Source: an uncultured Planctomycetota bacterium
Lineage (GTDB): Bacteria > Planctomycetota > Planctomycetia > Pirellulales > Thermoguttaceae
NCBI GenBank assembly: GCA_902770245.1
Contig: CACXSS010000017.1
Span: forward strand, 1 to 37,166
Direction of reading: 5' to 3'
DNA: 37,166 bases
The stretch's first letter is position 1, and the number at the start of each line of letters is the position of its first letter. Shown here one piece after another: positions 15,909-24,316 of the stretch. The notes beneath the pieces are model-generated. The model saw only the letters and a list, made by a program, of their open reading frames with translations, had not been told where the DNA came from and searched no databases. Made by a program: the position numbers and the translations under genes.

Positions 15909-15961
15909 TAAAATATAGACATATACGTTAGTGAAGGTTTTTTCAAGCCCGAAGACGAAAA

Positions 15962-16867
15962 ATGTCAGTTATGAAAAATCAATGTAAAAAAGGAATTATA
16001 TTGGCAGGCGGAGCGGGAACGCGGCTGCACCCGATTACTCTGGCGGTCAGCAAGCAGCTTCTGCCCATTTACGACAAGCCGATGATTTATTACCCGCTGT
16101 CTGTGTTGATGATGGCGGGCATTCGCGATATTCTTGTAATTTCAACTCCGGTTGACACGCCCGCTTTTGAACGCTTGCTGGGCGACGGTTCTCAATGGGG
16201 AATTAAAATTCAGTACGCCGTTCAGCCGTCTCCAGACGGTTTGGCGCAGGCGTTTATTATTGGCGAAGAGTTTATCGGAAACGGTCATGTCGCTTTGATT
16301 TTGGGAGACAACATCTTTTACGGACAGGGATTCAGAAAGATGCTCCGTCACGCGGCGGCGCAGCCGGTTGGGGCGTCGGTGTTTGCATACTGGGTAAAAG
16401 ATCCGCACCGGTACGGGGTTATCAATTTTGACTCTCAGGGAAATGCGCTGGACATTCAGGAAAAGCCGAAGAATCCCAAATCGAATTTTGCTGTAACCGG
16501 CTTGTATTTTTACGACAACGACGTTGTGAAAATCGCCAAAAATCTCAAGCCTTCGCCTCGAGGAGAACTGGAAATTACCGACGTCAATCGAGAGTACCTT
16601 TCCCGAAATCAGCTTCACGTTGAAACGCTCAGCCGCGGGTTTGCCTGGCTGGACACCGGAACGCACGAGTCGCTCTTGCAGGCGTCAAATTATGTGGAAA
16701 CGGTCGAAAGCCGTCAGGGCTTGAAAATCGCCTGCCTGGAAGAAATCGCGTACTGTCAAAACTTTATCGACAAAGACCATCTTGCAAAGCTGGCTGAACG
16801 TCAAAACAATCAGTACGGCGACTATCTTCGAAATCTGCTTACAATAGACTGCAAGTGGGAAATTTAG
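15962..16867 (+). CDS. rfbA: Glucose-1-phosphate thymidylyltransferase
   Basis: Makes dTDP-glucose from glucose 1-phosphate and dTTP, the first step toward dTDP-rhamnose and related sugars. The 301-aa length is typical of RmlA/RfbA. Conserved features are [17 protein letters not shown] with the nucleotide-binding loop, [18 protein letters not shown], the metal-binding [29 protein letters not shown] and [14 protein letters not shown]. It could start at 15962 or at the ATG three codons later; neither has a strong ribosome site. It is followed after 21 bp by an RmlC-like gene, likely in one transcript. rmlB and rmlD are not in the window. Confidence 0.95.
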   Translation: MSVMKNQCKKGIILAGGAGTRLHPITLAVSKQLLPIYDKPMIYYPLSVLMMAGIRDILVISTPVDTPAFERLLGDGSQWGIKIQYAVQPSPDGLAQAFIIGEEFIGNGHVALILGDNIFYGQGFRKMLRHAAAQPVGASVFAYWVKDPHRYGVINFDSQGNALDIQEKPKNPKSNFAVTGLYFYDNDVVKIAKNLKPSPRGELEITDVNREYLSRNQLHVETLSRGFAWLDTGTHESLLQASNYVETVESRQGLKIACLEEIAYCQNFIDKDHLAKLAERQNNQYGDYLRNLLTIDCKWEI

Positions 16868-16888
16868 TTTACGAAAGGAATTCAAAAA

Positions 16889-17347
16889 ATGATTAAAGGA
16901 GTAGAAATCGTTCCTCTGAAAAGGTATACAGACCATCGCGGCTGGCTGACGGAAACGTATCGAAAAGACGAGTTGCCGGAAGGCGTTTTCCCGGAAATGA
17001 TGTACGTTTCGTTAACGCTGCCCGGCGTTGCCCGCGGACCTCACGAGCATATTGAGCAGACCGATATCTTTATTTTTATGGGACCGGGGACGTTCAAAGT
17101 GTACCTTTGGGATTCCCGCGAGGGGTCAGAGACGTTCGGTGAAAAGATGGTCTTTGAAGCGGGAGAAGACAACGCAGTCCGCGTTATCGTCCCGCCGGGA
17201 GTGGTTCACGCCTACAAATGCGTCAGCGACGTTCCGGGTCTGGTTCTTAACGCCCCGGACAAGCTCTACGCCGGCTGGGGCAAAAAAGAGAAAGTTGACG
17301 AAATTCGTCACGAAGAAGACGCCGACAGCAAATACGTATTGGATTAG
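16889..17347 (+). CDS. RmlC-like cupin, dTDP-sugar epimerase/isomerase family
   Basis: A 152-aa single-domain cupin related to dTDP-4-dehydrorhamnose 3,5-epimerase. DHRGWLTETYR matches the substrate-binding start of RmlC, ARGPHEHIEQTDIFIF holds the equivalent of the active-site His (RGLHYQ in RmlC), and VPPGVVHAYKC matches the PxGxxHG strand. It is shorter than classical RmlC (about 180 aa) and the match is partial, so it may be another dTDP-sugar isomerase or a binding protein. AAAGGAA lies nine bases before the ATG. Position directly after rfbA supports a nucleotide-sugar role. Confidence 0.75.
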   Translation: MIKGVEIVPLKRYTDHRGWLTETYRKDELPEGVFPEMMYVSLTLPGVARGPHEHIEQTDIFIFMGPGTFKVYLWDSREGSETFGEKMVFEAGEDNAVRVIVPPGVVHAYKCVSDVPGLVLNAPDKLYAGWGKKEKVDEIRHEEDADSKYVLD

Positions 17348-17369
17348 TGGTTATTTAAATTGCTGTTCT

Positions 17370-17438
17370 CAATTAGCAATTAGTTTTGATTGAGTCGCTT
17401 GCGTCAATTGCTAATTGCTAATTGTCAATTGCTAATTG
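17370..17438. repeat. Heptamer repeats in inverted orientation between convergent genes
   Basis: CAATTAG x2 (17370-17383) is followed by a loop and five units TCAATTG, CTAATTG, CTAATTG, TCAATTG, CTAATTG (17404-17438). The halves are reverse complements and could form a hairpin acting as terminator for both the RmlC-like gene and the 175-aa gene. The stop codon of the 175-aa gene (17432-17434) is inside the last unit. Confidence 0.8.
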
Positions 17439-17959
17439 CTTTTCCCCATCGGGTGTTTAACGCCTTTGATTTGGGCGCTGAGATACGACAGAAACTGGAT
17501 CAGCCCGTTGAGCTGCATCATGCGGGGACCGAACTTGTCGATGAAATCGTTGAACGAGTACTCGCTGTCGAGGATTTCGTCCTTTCGGGTTGTCAGCTCG
17601 TTGGCGAACTCCTGAATGTAGTTGGTGTGAATCTTTGTCAGCGCCTCCATGGCGTCTCGGCAATCGTCTGTTAAGAACGGGTTGTCAGTTTGCCATTTCT
17701 GGAGTTCAGCCGCCTTTTGCTGATTGGGGGCGGCGTTCTGATTGACCAGAATCGTCATTCGTTCCACCAACGCTTCGAGCAGCTGATTTTGACGCCGCTG
17801 CAGTTCCGTTACCTGAAAGAGCGTCTGAAGAACGTTCGTTTCGAAAGTATTGCCTCCCAGCAGCGGAGCGGCAGGCGCGCCGATTTGCGTTACGTCGATC
17901 TGGCTGTAGACGTTTTGATCCTGGTCGGAAATTCCGGGTTCGTTTGATGAATCTGACAT
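17432..17959 (-). CDS. Unknown 175-aa helical protein
   Basis: No family recognised. The first ~40 residues are polar and probably disordered. The rest is strongly helical and heptad-like (NVLQTLFQVTELQRRQNQLL, then VERMTILVNQ), suggesting coiled-coil assembly. There is no signal peptide or membrane segment. The ATG at 17959 (MSDSSNEPG) is chosen over the upstream in-frame start at 17977 because AAAGGAG lies eight bases before it. The last two residues and the stop codon are encoded by a heptamer repeat, so the native C-terminus may have been altered. An extended -10 promoter lies about 40 bp upstream. Confidence 0.7.
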   Translation of the reverse strand: MSDSSNEPGISDQDQNVYSQIDVTQIGAPAAPLLGGNTFETNVLQTLFQVTELQRRQNQLLEALVERMTILVNQNAAPNQQKAAELQKWQTDNPFLTDDCRDAMEALTKIHTNYIQEFANELTTRKDEILDSEYSFNDFIDKFGPRMMQLNGLIQFLSYLSAQIKGVKHPMGKSN

Positions 17960-17996
17960 GGGCAAGACTCCTTTCATCTAATAATTCAACGCTAAT

Positions 17997-18023
17997 ATTA
18001 TACCATATTATTACGTTAACGTA
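17997..18023 (-). promoter_or_regulatory. Extended -10 promoter and adjacent palindrome for the 175-aa gene
   Basis: On the minus strand TGG-TATAAT (TATAAT at 17997-18002) is an extended -10 element. Just upstream, TACGTTAACGTA (18012-18023) is a perfect 12-bp palindrome that could be a regulator site. No clear -35 is visible. Confidence 0.5.
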
Positions 18024-18083
18024 CAGGGGGGCGGGGAAATTCGGAATGAGACGGTTGAGTCCGGCTCGCCATTCAATTCCCCC

Positions 18084-18112
18084 TTGAAATTATTTTCTAA
18101 ATGATGTATGCT
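18084..18112 (+). promoter_or_regulatory. Promoter of the esterase gene
   Basis: TTGAAA (18084-18089) and TATGCT (18107-18112) are 17 bp apart. Transcription would begin near 18119, after the upstream ATG at 18101, which supports the later start at 18164. Confidence 0.55.
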
Positions 18113-18163
18113 GGTCGTAGAGTAAATAATATATCAAACTACGACAATTCAAGAGGCGTCAAA

Positions 18164-19054
18164 ATGATGTTCAGAAAATTTACCGATTCCGTCCGACTTG
18201 TTTGTTTAACGGCGTTTTTGACTGCGCTCTGCATGACTGCGGTTTTTGCAGACGAGTTGCCGACAAAGAACGTTCCGTATTATTCCCCCGATGCGGCGGG
18301 AAGCGGGAATTTGGAGTACAGAGATCTGCGGTGCATGCTGGACGTCTACTTTCCGAAAAATGCAGCCGCGGACGCGAAACTGCCGGTTGTCGTCTGGTTT
18401 CACGGCGGCGGCTTGAGCGGCGGAAACAAGCACGAGGTTTCCGAACTGACCAATCACGGAATTATTGTCGTTTCGGTCAATTATCGGCTTCGTCCTGTGG
18501 CGAAAGAGCCGGATTACATCGAAGACGCTGCGGCCGCCGTCGCATGGACGTTTAAAAACATCGAGAAGTATCAGGGCGACCCAACTCGCATTTACGTCAG
18601 CGGGCATTCCGCCGGCGGGTATTTAACGATGATGGTTGGGCTGGATCCGCGGTTCATGGCGGCGCACGGGTTGAAGAACACGGACATTGCCGGGCTGTTC
18701 CCGATTAGCGGTCAGGCGACGACCCATTTTGGAATCGTTGCGGATCGCAAGAAGGCTGCAGGGATTGCGCCGGACGAAAGCGTATCGCGTGACAACCCGA
18801 TCGTCGTTGACGCCTTCGCGCCGATGTCGTACACGAACAAGGTCGTTTCTCCGATACATTTTCTTTGCGGCGACCCGGCTATCGAGTGGCCTGCCCGGGT
18901 TGAGGAAAACGCGCTCATTGCCGCCATGCTCAAGACGGTCAAAAATCATGGCGTTGTCGAGTTCCGGTCGTTTCCCGGCTGCAATCACGGCACGTGCGTC
19001 AAACCGGCGTTAGAATACATTTGGAAGTCAATTCAGGGACAGCAAAATGAGTAG
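18164..19054 (+). CDS. Exported alpha/beta hydrolase (esterase/lipase-like)
   Basis: A 296-aa secreted hydrolase. The N-terminus is a signal peptide (RLVCLTAFLTALCMTAVFA, then DE). WFHGGGLSGG is the HGGG oxyanion-hole motif of the hormone-sensitive-lipase-like group, VSGHSAGGYLT carries the nucleophilic Ser, LCGDPAIEWPAR probably the acid, and GCNHGTC the catalytic His. The likely substrates are small esters or acylated sugars outside the cytoplasm. Two adjacent ATGs (18164 and 18167) follow AGAGG by about six bases. Its stop overlaps the start of the UvrC-like gene by 8 bp, so the two are translationally coupled although their functions appear unrelated. Confidence 0.85.
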   Translation: MMFRKFTDSVRLVCLTAFLTALCMTAVFADELPTKNVPYYSPDAAGSGNLEYRDLRCMLDVYFPKNAAADAKLPVVVWFHGGGLSGGNKHEVSELTNHGIIVVSVNYRLRPVAKEPDYIEDAAAAVAWTFKNIEKYQGDPTRIYVSGHSAGGYLTMMVGLDPRFMAAHGLKNTDIAGLFPISGQATTHFGIVADRKKAAGIAPDESVSRDNPIVVDAFAPMSYTNKVVSPIHFLCGDPAIEWPARVEENALIAAMLKTVKNHGVVEFRSFPGCNHGTCVKPALEYIWKSIQGQQNE

Positions 19055-20366
19055 CATGGACGCCCCCCTTCCTCCGGCGGAAAAGGTCAAGACGTTCCCG
19101 GAATTCCCCGGCGTCTATTTGATGAAAAACGAGGCTGGCGCGGTGATTTACGTCGGCAAGGCGAAAAATCTCCGTTCCCGGGCGGGAAGCTATTTCCTCT
19201 CGACGGCGAAAGACGACCCGAGAATCAACTACTGGATCGGCGAGGTCAAGGACATCGACTACATCCAGACGAAATCGGAAGTCGACGCGCTGCTGTATGA
19301 GTCGCGGCTTATCAAGGATTTGCAGCCGATTCACAACAAAGACCTCAAGGACTCCAGAACGTTTCCGTACTTGCAGATTCATACCTACGAGACGTTCCCC
19401 CGGGTCGAGGCGACGCGAAAGCCCAAAAGTTCCGGCGTGAAACTCTACGGACCGTTCGTCCAGTCCGCTTTGCGTCAAACAATTACCGAGCTGCAAAAGA
19501 TATTTCAGTTTCGCACCTGCAAGCTGGACGTTCAGGAGGACGACGCGCAGCGACATCGCCGCCCGTGCCTGCTGGCGTCGATTGGTCAGTGTACAGCCCC
19601 GTGCGCCGGGCGAATTTCCAAAGAGGAATACCGGAAAATCATCCATCGGCTCCAAAAGTTTTTAGACTCTGACCGTGCCGATTTTCTGGAAGATCTGCGT
19701 GGAGAAATGCTTCAGGCGTCGAAAGAGCTTCGTTACGAGGACGCCGCCCGACTGCGTGACGAAATCGCCGCGCTTGAGAAACTGGATTTGTGCGGCGACG
19801 TTGAGGCGGACGTTCAGCCGGAGGCGTTTTGCGTTGACCCGCGCAAAGGCGTTATCGGGCTTCAAAAGGTGCTGAAACTGCCGGAACTGCCGCGAATTAT
19901 CGAGGGCATCGACATCGCGCATTTACAGGGCGACGCGATGGTGGCGTCGCTGGTGCAGTTTATCGACGGGTTGCCGTTCAAGCCGGGCTATCGGCGATTC
20001 AAAATTAAAACAGTTCAGGGCGTCAACGACTTCGCGTCGATTGGCGAGGTCGTCTATCGCCGGTTTCGCGCCTTGAAAGAAGCGGACGAACGTTTCCCGG
20101 ACATCCTGCTTATCGACGGCGGCAAGATTCAGCTTCGCTTTGCGCTGGAATCGCTCAGAAAACTCAATCTCAAAACCATGCCGACGGTAATTTCGCTGGC
20201 GAAACGGGATGAAGAAGTTTACGTCTCGGAATTCGAGGAACCGCTGCGATTGTCGCGTCACGCCTGGTCGCTGCGTCTGTTACAGTTCGTCCGGGACGAA
20301 AGCCACCGATTCGCCCAGCATTACCATCATATCTTGAGACGAAAAGAAATCGAGGGCGACGAGTAA
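19047..20366 (+). CDS. Short UvrC-like excinuclease subunit
   Basis: A 439-aa GIY-YIG protein related to UvrC, which cuts damaged DNA in nucleotide excision repair. Order: GIY-YIG nuclease (FPGVYLMKNEAGAVIYVGKA, residues ~20-45); a cysteine-rich stretch (RPCLLASIGQCTAPCAG); UVR motif (YEDAARLRDEIAALEKL) for UvrB contact; RNase H-like C-terminal nuclease with IEGIDIAHLQGD, LLIDGGKIQLR and FVRDESHRFAQHYH, keeping the two Asp and the His of the catalytic site. The tandem HhH domain of E. coli UvrC (610 aa) is absent. It may be the genome's only UvrC or an accessory version. It ends 7 bp before the convergent rluA-like gene without an obvious terminator. Confidence 0.85.
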   Translation: MSSMDAPLPPAEKVKTFPEFPGVYLMKNEAGAVIYVGKAKNLRSRAGSYFLSTAKDDPRINYWIGEVKDIDYIQTKSEVDALLYESRLIKDLQPIHNKDLKDSRTFPYLQIHTYETFPRVEATRKPKSSGVKLYGPFVQSALRQTITELQKIFQFRTCKLDVQEDDAQRHRRPCLLASIGQCTAPCAGRISKEEYRKIIHRLQKFLDSDRADFLEDLRGEMLQASKELRYEDAARLRDEIAALEKLDLCGDVEADVQPEAFCVDPRKGVIGLQKVLKLPELPRIIEGIDIAHLQGDAMVASLVQFIDGLPFKPGYRRFKIKTVQGVNDFASIGEVVYRRFRALKEADERFPDILLIDGGKIQLRFALESLRKLNLKTMPTVISLAKRDEEVYVSEFEEPLRLSRHAWSLRLLQFVRDESHRFAQHYHHILRRKEIEGDE

Positions 20367-20373
20367 ACGAGCG

Positions 20374-21039
20374 CTATTCCACCCCGAACTTCTTCCAGCA
20401 GTTGGGAACTGGCGCGGTAAACGTCATGACCTCTTTGGTTGTGGGGTGTTCAAACGTCATGGATCGGCAATGAAGGGCGATTCCGTCCGGGAATTTTTGC
20501 CTCGAACCGTATTTGTAGTCGCCCAGGAGAGGGAAGCCGCGCTGAGAAAATTGCAGCCGAATCTGGTGCTTCCGCCCGGTTTCCAGATGGATTTCCGCCC
20601 AAAAGTATCCGGGGAATTGTTTAAGACGAGTAAACGACAAGCGGCAGTCGATTGCGTCGGGATTGTCTGAAGAAACCGGATTGACTTTTCTGTGACGGCT
20701 GTCGTGAACGATGAAGTCTTCCCAATGAGCGACGTCAGTTTGCGGGTTCCCCTGCGCCAGAGCCCAGTAGACCTTGTTCACCGTCCGGTTGCGAAACTGA
20801 GCGTTGAGCCGTTCCGCCCCTTTGCTGGTTCTGGCAAAGACCATCACCCCGCTTGTGGGCGTGTCGAGCCGGCTGACGACTCCCAAATAGACGTTGCCCG
20901 GCTTGTTGTATTTCTCCTTGACGTACTGACGCGCCTGTTCCAGAAAGCTGGGACGTCCCGCCTCGACGCCCATGGTCGGGATTCCTGCCGGCTTGATCAG
21001 AACAAGCAGATGATTGTCTTCGTAAAGGGTTTTTATCAT
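20374..21039 (-). CDS. RluA-family pseudouridine synthase
   Basis: A 221-aa enzyme converting uridine to pseudouridine in rRNA or tRNA. It opens with YEDNHLLVLIKPAGIPT as in RluA/RluC/RluD, has the catalytic Asp in VSRLDTPTSGVMVFARTSKG, and ends with the conserved HQIRLQFSQRGFPLLGDYKYG. There is no N-terminal S4 domain, so it resembles RluA or TruC more than RluC/D; the target nucleotide cannot be told. Start taken at 21039 (MIKTLYED), 23 bp after the sugar dehydrogenase stop, so it is probably the last gene of the polysaccharide operon although unrelated in function. Confidence 0.9.
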   Translation of the reverse strand: MIKTLYEDNHLLVLIKPAGIPTMGVEAGRPSFLEQARQYVKEKYNKPGNVYLGVVSRLDTPTSGVMVFARTSKGAERLNAQFRNRTVNKVYWALAQGNPQTDVAHWEDFIVHDSRHRKVNPVSSDNPDAIDCRLSFTRLKQFPGYFWAEIHLETGRKHQIRLQFSQRGFPLLGDYKYGSRQKFPDGIALHCRSMTFEHPTTKEVMTFTAPVPNCWKKFGVE

Positions 21040-21062
21040 GATCTGTAATGCAGGGCAAAATC

Positions 21063-21827
21063 TCACTCCGTCTTAGCTCGAAACTGCTCGTTCATCTTAA
21101 TAACCGTTGACAGCAGCTGTTGGAATTCCGGCGAGGAAACGCTCGCGCGAAAGGCTTCGATGTCTTTTGGGAAACATTTGCCACCGTATCCAAACAGACC
21201 GTCTGGACCGGGAACGGACGTGTGCATCGCGTTGACGTATCCGCTTTGCAAGACGCCCTGAAGGACGCGAGAGTAATCGCAGCCGAGTTCGTCTGCAAGT
21301 TGTTTAATCGCGTTGAAATACGTTACTTTCAGCGCGCCGAAAACGTTGTGAGCGTACTTTGCCAGCTCCGCTTCCGTTGACGTCGTTTCAATAAACGATT
21401 TGCCCGGAAAGACCTTTTTGAGCAGGTCGACGTGCCCGGTAAACACCATCGGCTGACGGCAGAAGTCCTCAAACGCGGTGCGCTCTGTCAAGTATTCCGG
21501 CATGAACCGAACGTCTTTTTTGTAACGCTTTGACAGCTTGTCGCACGTACCTGGAAGGACGGTCGTTCTAATGAAAATCGGGACGTCAGGCAGGTTCCTG
21601 ACAATCTTGTTGAGCGTCGTCAACTTTTGCGAGCCGTTCGGTTCCGTGGGAATGTGTATGCTGATGAAAATGCAGTTGCAGTCGGATAAATCGTCGTTGA
21701 ATCCCAAAGCCGGGTCCGAGATTTTGATTCGGCATTTTTTATTGTAACATTCCAGCCAGCGCTTTAGCGCCGAGCCGATCTTTCCGCACCCGACGATTCC
21801 GACAGTAACTGATTTTTTTTGCGTCAT
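21063..21827 (-). CDS. Short UDP-glucose/GDP-mannose dehydrogenase-family protein
   Basis: A 254-aa nucleotide-sugar dehydrogenase-like protein. It has the NAD fold (TVGIVGCGKIGSALKRW), FIRTTVLPGTCDKL, the central domain (STEAELAKYAHNVFGALKVT) and the catalytic cysteine in FGYGGKCFPKD. Family members are usually about 400-450 aa with a C-terminal nucleotide-sugar-binding domain; this one stops soon after the cysteine motif, with no sign of a frameshift downstream. It might be a natural two-domain form that oxidises a related substrate or partners with another chain. The start at 21827 (MTQKKSVT) is chosen because the longer frame overlaps the permease gene. It lies 17 bp after that gene. Confidence 0.82.
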   Translation of the reverse strand: MTQKKSVTVGIVGCGKIGSALKRWLECYNKKCRIKISDPALGFNDDLSDCNCIFISIHIPTEPNGSQKLTTLNKIVRNLPDVPIFIRTTVLPGTCDKLSKRYKKDVRFMPEYLTERTAFEDFCRQPMVFTGHVDLLKKVFPGKSFIETTSTEAELAKYAHNVFGALKVTYFNAIKQLADELGCDYSRVLQGVLQSGYVNAMHTSVPGPDGLFGYGGKCFPKDIEAFRASVSSPEFQQLLSTVIKMNEQFRAKTE

Positions 21828-21844
21828 GACTTCCGGTTGAAAAA

Positions 21845-22789
21845 TCAGATGTACTCTGCATAAAGGAATTCCGATTTGTGGAAATGCAACCAGGAGAAAA
21901 ACAGAGCTATAAATGAAAACGCCGCTGTATATGCCAAATACCACGGCTGCCAAACAATAACGTTCGTTTCGGTAGCGACAAATCCACCATCGTTATACAG
22001 CGGAATGAACAGATTGTGTCCGTTAATGACAACCAGTCGAATCGCTTCTAAAATGGGCGAAATCGGGTTAAGCATCATAATTGGTCCCAACGTCGGACCG
22101 AGCATATCGGGTTCAAAGAAAATCGTGGTAAAGAAAATGCCAAACGAAGTTATTAACCCCAGTAAGTAACGAAAATCGCGATAAAAGACCATTTCACTGG
22201 CAAAAAACATACTTATCGCCAAACCTAAAACTACCAGCAATATATACATAACGGGAAGCCAGAGCAAATTTACCGTCCATTGAACCTTTCCCAAAAAGAG
22301 CAGAACAATAAACAATGACCCGGAACCAATGGCGAGATCAAATGTGTTGGAAACAAAACATGACATTGGAAATACTTCCCGCGGGAAATATATTTTTGTA
22401 ATCAACCCGATGTTGCCGACCAGAGAGTTGGACGCTGCATTTACCGAACCTAAAAAGAACGACCAGGCAACCGCTTTGACCGACATGACGGCAAACGATT
22501 CCATTTGGAACGCTTGCCCCGCCATTTTTGCCATAACGTATTTAATAATAAATCCGCTGAAAACAACCATCGCCGGCATAAATATTGTCCAAACGTATCC
22601 AATAACCGCTTGCTTGTATTTAACGCGCAAATCGCGTTTGAACATTTCCAGAAGGAGTTCTCTATAAGCGTAAACGTCGTATAGCATCTCTTTCCAGGTT
22701 TCCAGCAAGGACTCTTTTTCTTCAATGTTTTCGTTTTGATTCAGCTTATCTGTTTCTTCGATAATCTGTTCGATATTGTTATTATCCAT
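21845..22789 (-). CDS. ABC-2 type polysaccharide export permease (Wzm-like)
   Basis: A 314-aa inner membrane protein with a ~45-residue polar N-terminus and about six membrane helices. The segment KRDLRVKYKQAVIGYVWTIF is the family motif preceding the first helix of Wzm/KpsM/TagG exporters, and IYFPREVFPMS matches the conserved loop. Such permeases move finished lipid-linked polysaccharide across the inner membrane with a separate ATPase. No ATPase gene is in the window, so it is presumably elsewhere. The ATG is 31 bp after the ligase gene without a clear ribosome site. Confidence 0.88.
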   Translation of the reverse strand: MDNNNIEQIIEETDKLNQNENIEEKESLLETWKEMLYDVYAYRELLLEMFKRDLRVKYKQAVIGYVWTIFMPAMVVFSGFIIKYVMAKMAGQAFQMESFAVMSVKAVAWSFFLGSVNAASNSLVGNIGLITKIYFPREVFPMSCFVSNTFDLAIGSGSLFIVLLFLGKVQWTVNLLWLPVMYILLVVLGLAISMFFASEMVFYRDFRYLLGLITSFGIFFTTIFFEPDMLGPTLGPIMMLNPISPILEAIRLVVINGHNLFIPLYNDGGFVATETNVIVWQPWYLAYTAAFSFIALFFSWLHFHKSEFLYAEYI

Positions 22790-22820
22790 AATGCTTTATT
22801 AAGAAATCAAATTCAAGCGT

Positions 22821-24134
22821 CTATTCATACCGATAGTACAAAGTCCCTTCTTCTGTAATTAACTGTGAGGCATACTGGTTGTGCGTCTCATATTCATTTT
22901 GGAATTTTAGAGCAATACAGCCAATCATAACAGTATAGTAACTAATTTCCATTGCAAAAACAGATACGAACTGCGCCCCTAAACAGAAGCCTATTAGTGC
23001 GCATAGCGCCATTTGCGCAACAATATGAATATACGGATCCGACGTTTGGGTGCGTTCGTTTGCAATTTTCATTAAATACAGAATCGTAAACCCAAATGTC
23101 CCCAGCAAAGACAATATGCCAGGAACGCCCTGTTCCGCAGATGCCTGCATCCACATTGAGTGGGCTTCAATAGCCATACCATGATGAGACCTTGTATAAG
23201 GCAGCCATTGTCGCAAACCGACGCCAAATATTGGATTGTCTCGCATAACGGCTAAACAGTTTTTCCAGCTTTTCAAACGTCCCTGAGAGGAAGCGTCTCG
23301 TTCTTTTGAGTCAACAAACGTTGATGCAAATCGTTCTCGGACGGAAGGCCCTGCCATATACAGGGCAGCGCAAATAGCTATTATCATAAAAGCGATATAT
23401 GACGGTTTTTTAGGAATGAACCAAACAATCGCAATTCCAGAGATCAAAAGAGAAAGCATGCCGCCTCGCGACATGGAGAAAAAAATTACATGCGTGTTAA
23501 GCGCGGCGATAAAAAAAGCAATTCCTTTACGCCATAATTTGGGATCGTACAAACCTGTATAAAACGCCAAAACAGCGTTAATAACCATCGTCAAAACAAA
23601 GAAGTTGTTGTCCATTCCGGCGAAACCCACTTCGGTCAGTCGGTTAAACCCATCCATGTAGGAATTGTTCAAGTCGTAAGCAACATAACCTTCAGAAAGA
23701 ATGATAACCCAAATTAATGTTTTTAACTGACGGATGTTATTGATAATTGTTAGTCCAAGGAAGAATGCCAGGTATAGTTTTACGAACTGTACCAACTGAT
23801 GCGAAGCGCCAAGAGGCAAGACTCCGTTGGCGGCGGCGGAAATGTACATCCAAAAGAAATTAAAAACAAGACACATGACGATGACGGAAACTTTTTGTCC
23901 AAAATTCCATTTGCCAAATCCGGCAAAAAGCCAGCCGATAAGCATACTAGCGCCGACAAGAAATGAATACCCGGCAATTCCAAAGAATTTATCTGGAACG
24001 GAGAAGAACCATAACGACGTCGGATTGATGATAGCAAGGCAAATATAGGTGCAAAGCCCAACAAATGGGTTTAATACGCCAAACACGAGACCAATCATCG
24101 TCAGAAGGTATGTAAACAGTAAACCTTTACTCAT
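22821..24134 (-). CDS. O-glycosylation ligase / O-antigen ligase family, exosortase-associated type
   Basis: A 437-aa polytopic membrane protein with about ten or more helices. The N-terminus (NPFVGLCTYICLAIINPTSL) closely resembles the putative O-glycosylation ligases that accompany exosortase A systems. The characteristic Wzy_C periplasmic region carries NPIFGVGLRQW and HHGMAIEAHSMWMQASAEQG, where conserved His and Glu are expected for transfer of glycan from a lipid carrier. It probably attaches or polymerises glycan on the outer face of the inner membrane, perhaps on PEP-CTERM proteins. It begins 182 bp after the VanZ-like gene, in a gap holding a possible internal promoter. Confidence 0.85.
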   Translation of the reverse strand: MSKGLLFTYLLTMIGLVFGVLNPFVGLCTYICLAIINPTSLWFFSVPDKFFGIAGYSFLVGASMLIGWLFAGFGKWNFGQKVSVIVMCLVFNFFWMYISAAANGVLPLGASHQLVQFVKLYLAFFLGLTIINNIRQLKTLIWVIILSEGYVAYDLNNSYMDGFNRLTEVGFAGMDNNFFVLTMVINAVLAFYTGLYDPKLWRKGIAFFIAALNTHVIFFSMSRGGMLSLLISGIAIVWFIPKKPSYIAFMIIAICAALYMAGPSVRERFASTFVDSKERDASSQGRLKSWKNCLAVMRDNPIFGVGLRQWLPYTRSHHGMAIEAHSMWMQASAEQGVPGILSLLGTFGFTILYLMKIANERTQTSDPYIHIVAQMALCALIGFCLGAQFVSVFAMEISYYTVMIGCIALKFQNEYETHNQYASQLITEEGTLYYRYE

Positions 24135-24255
24135 TGTATTTAATTTCAGGTGGTTCCAAACTGGTTAATACATACAATTGAACAGGTTGTATCAAAAGAC
24201 TGTCAGACAGCGTGATTTTTGACGGCTTTTGAATTCAACTATTTTACTTCTATAT

Positions 24256-24283
24256 ATTATATCCTATTTTTTATTTTTGTAAT
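24256..24283 (-). promoter_or_regulatory. Possible internal promoter of the polysaccharide operon
   Basis: On the minus strand ATTACA (24278-24283) and TATAAT (24256-24261) are 16 bp apart, in the only sizeable gap of the operon. It would drive the ligase, permease, dehydrogenase and rluA-like genes. Confidence 0.45.
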
Positions 24284-24316
24284 CCCGCCCCCTGGGAGCT
24301 TTTTGTCTTTTAAAGA

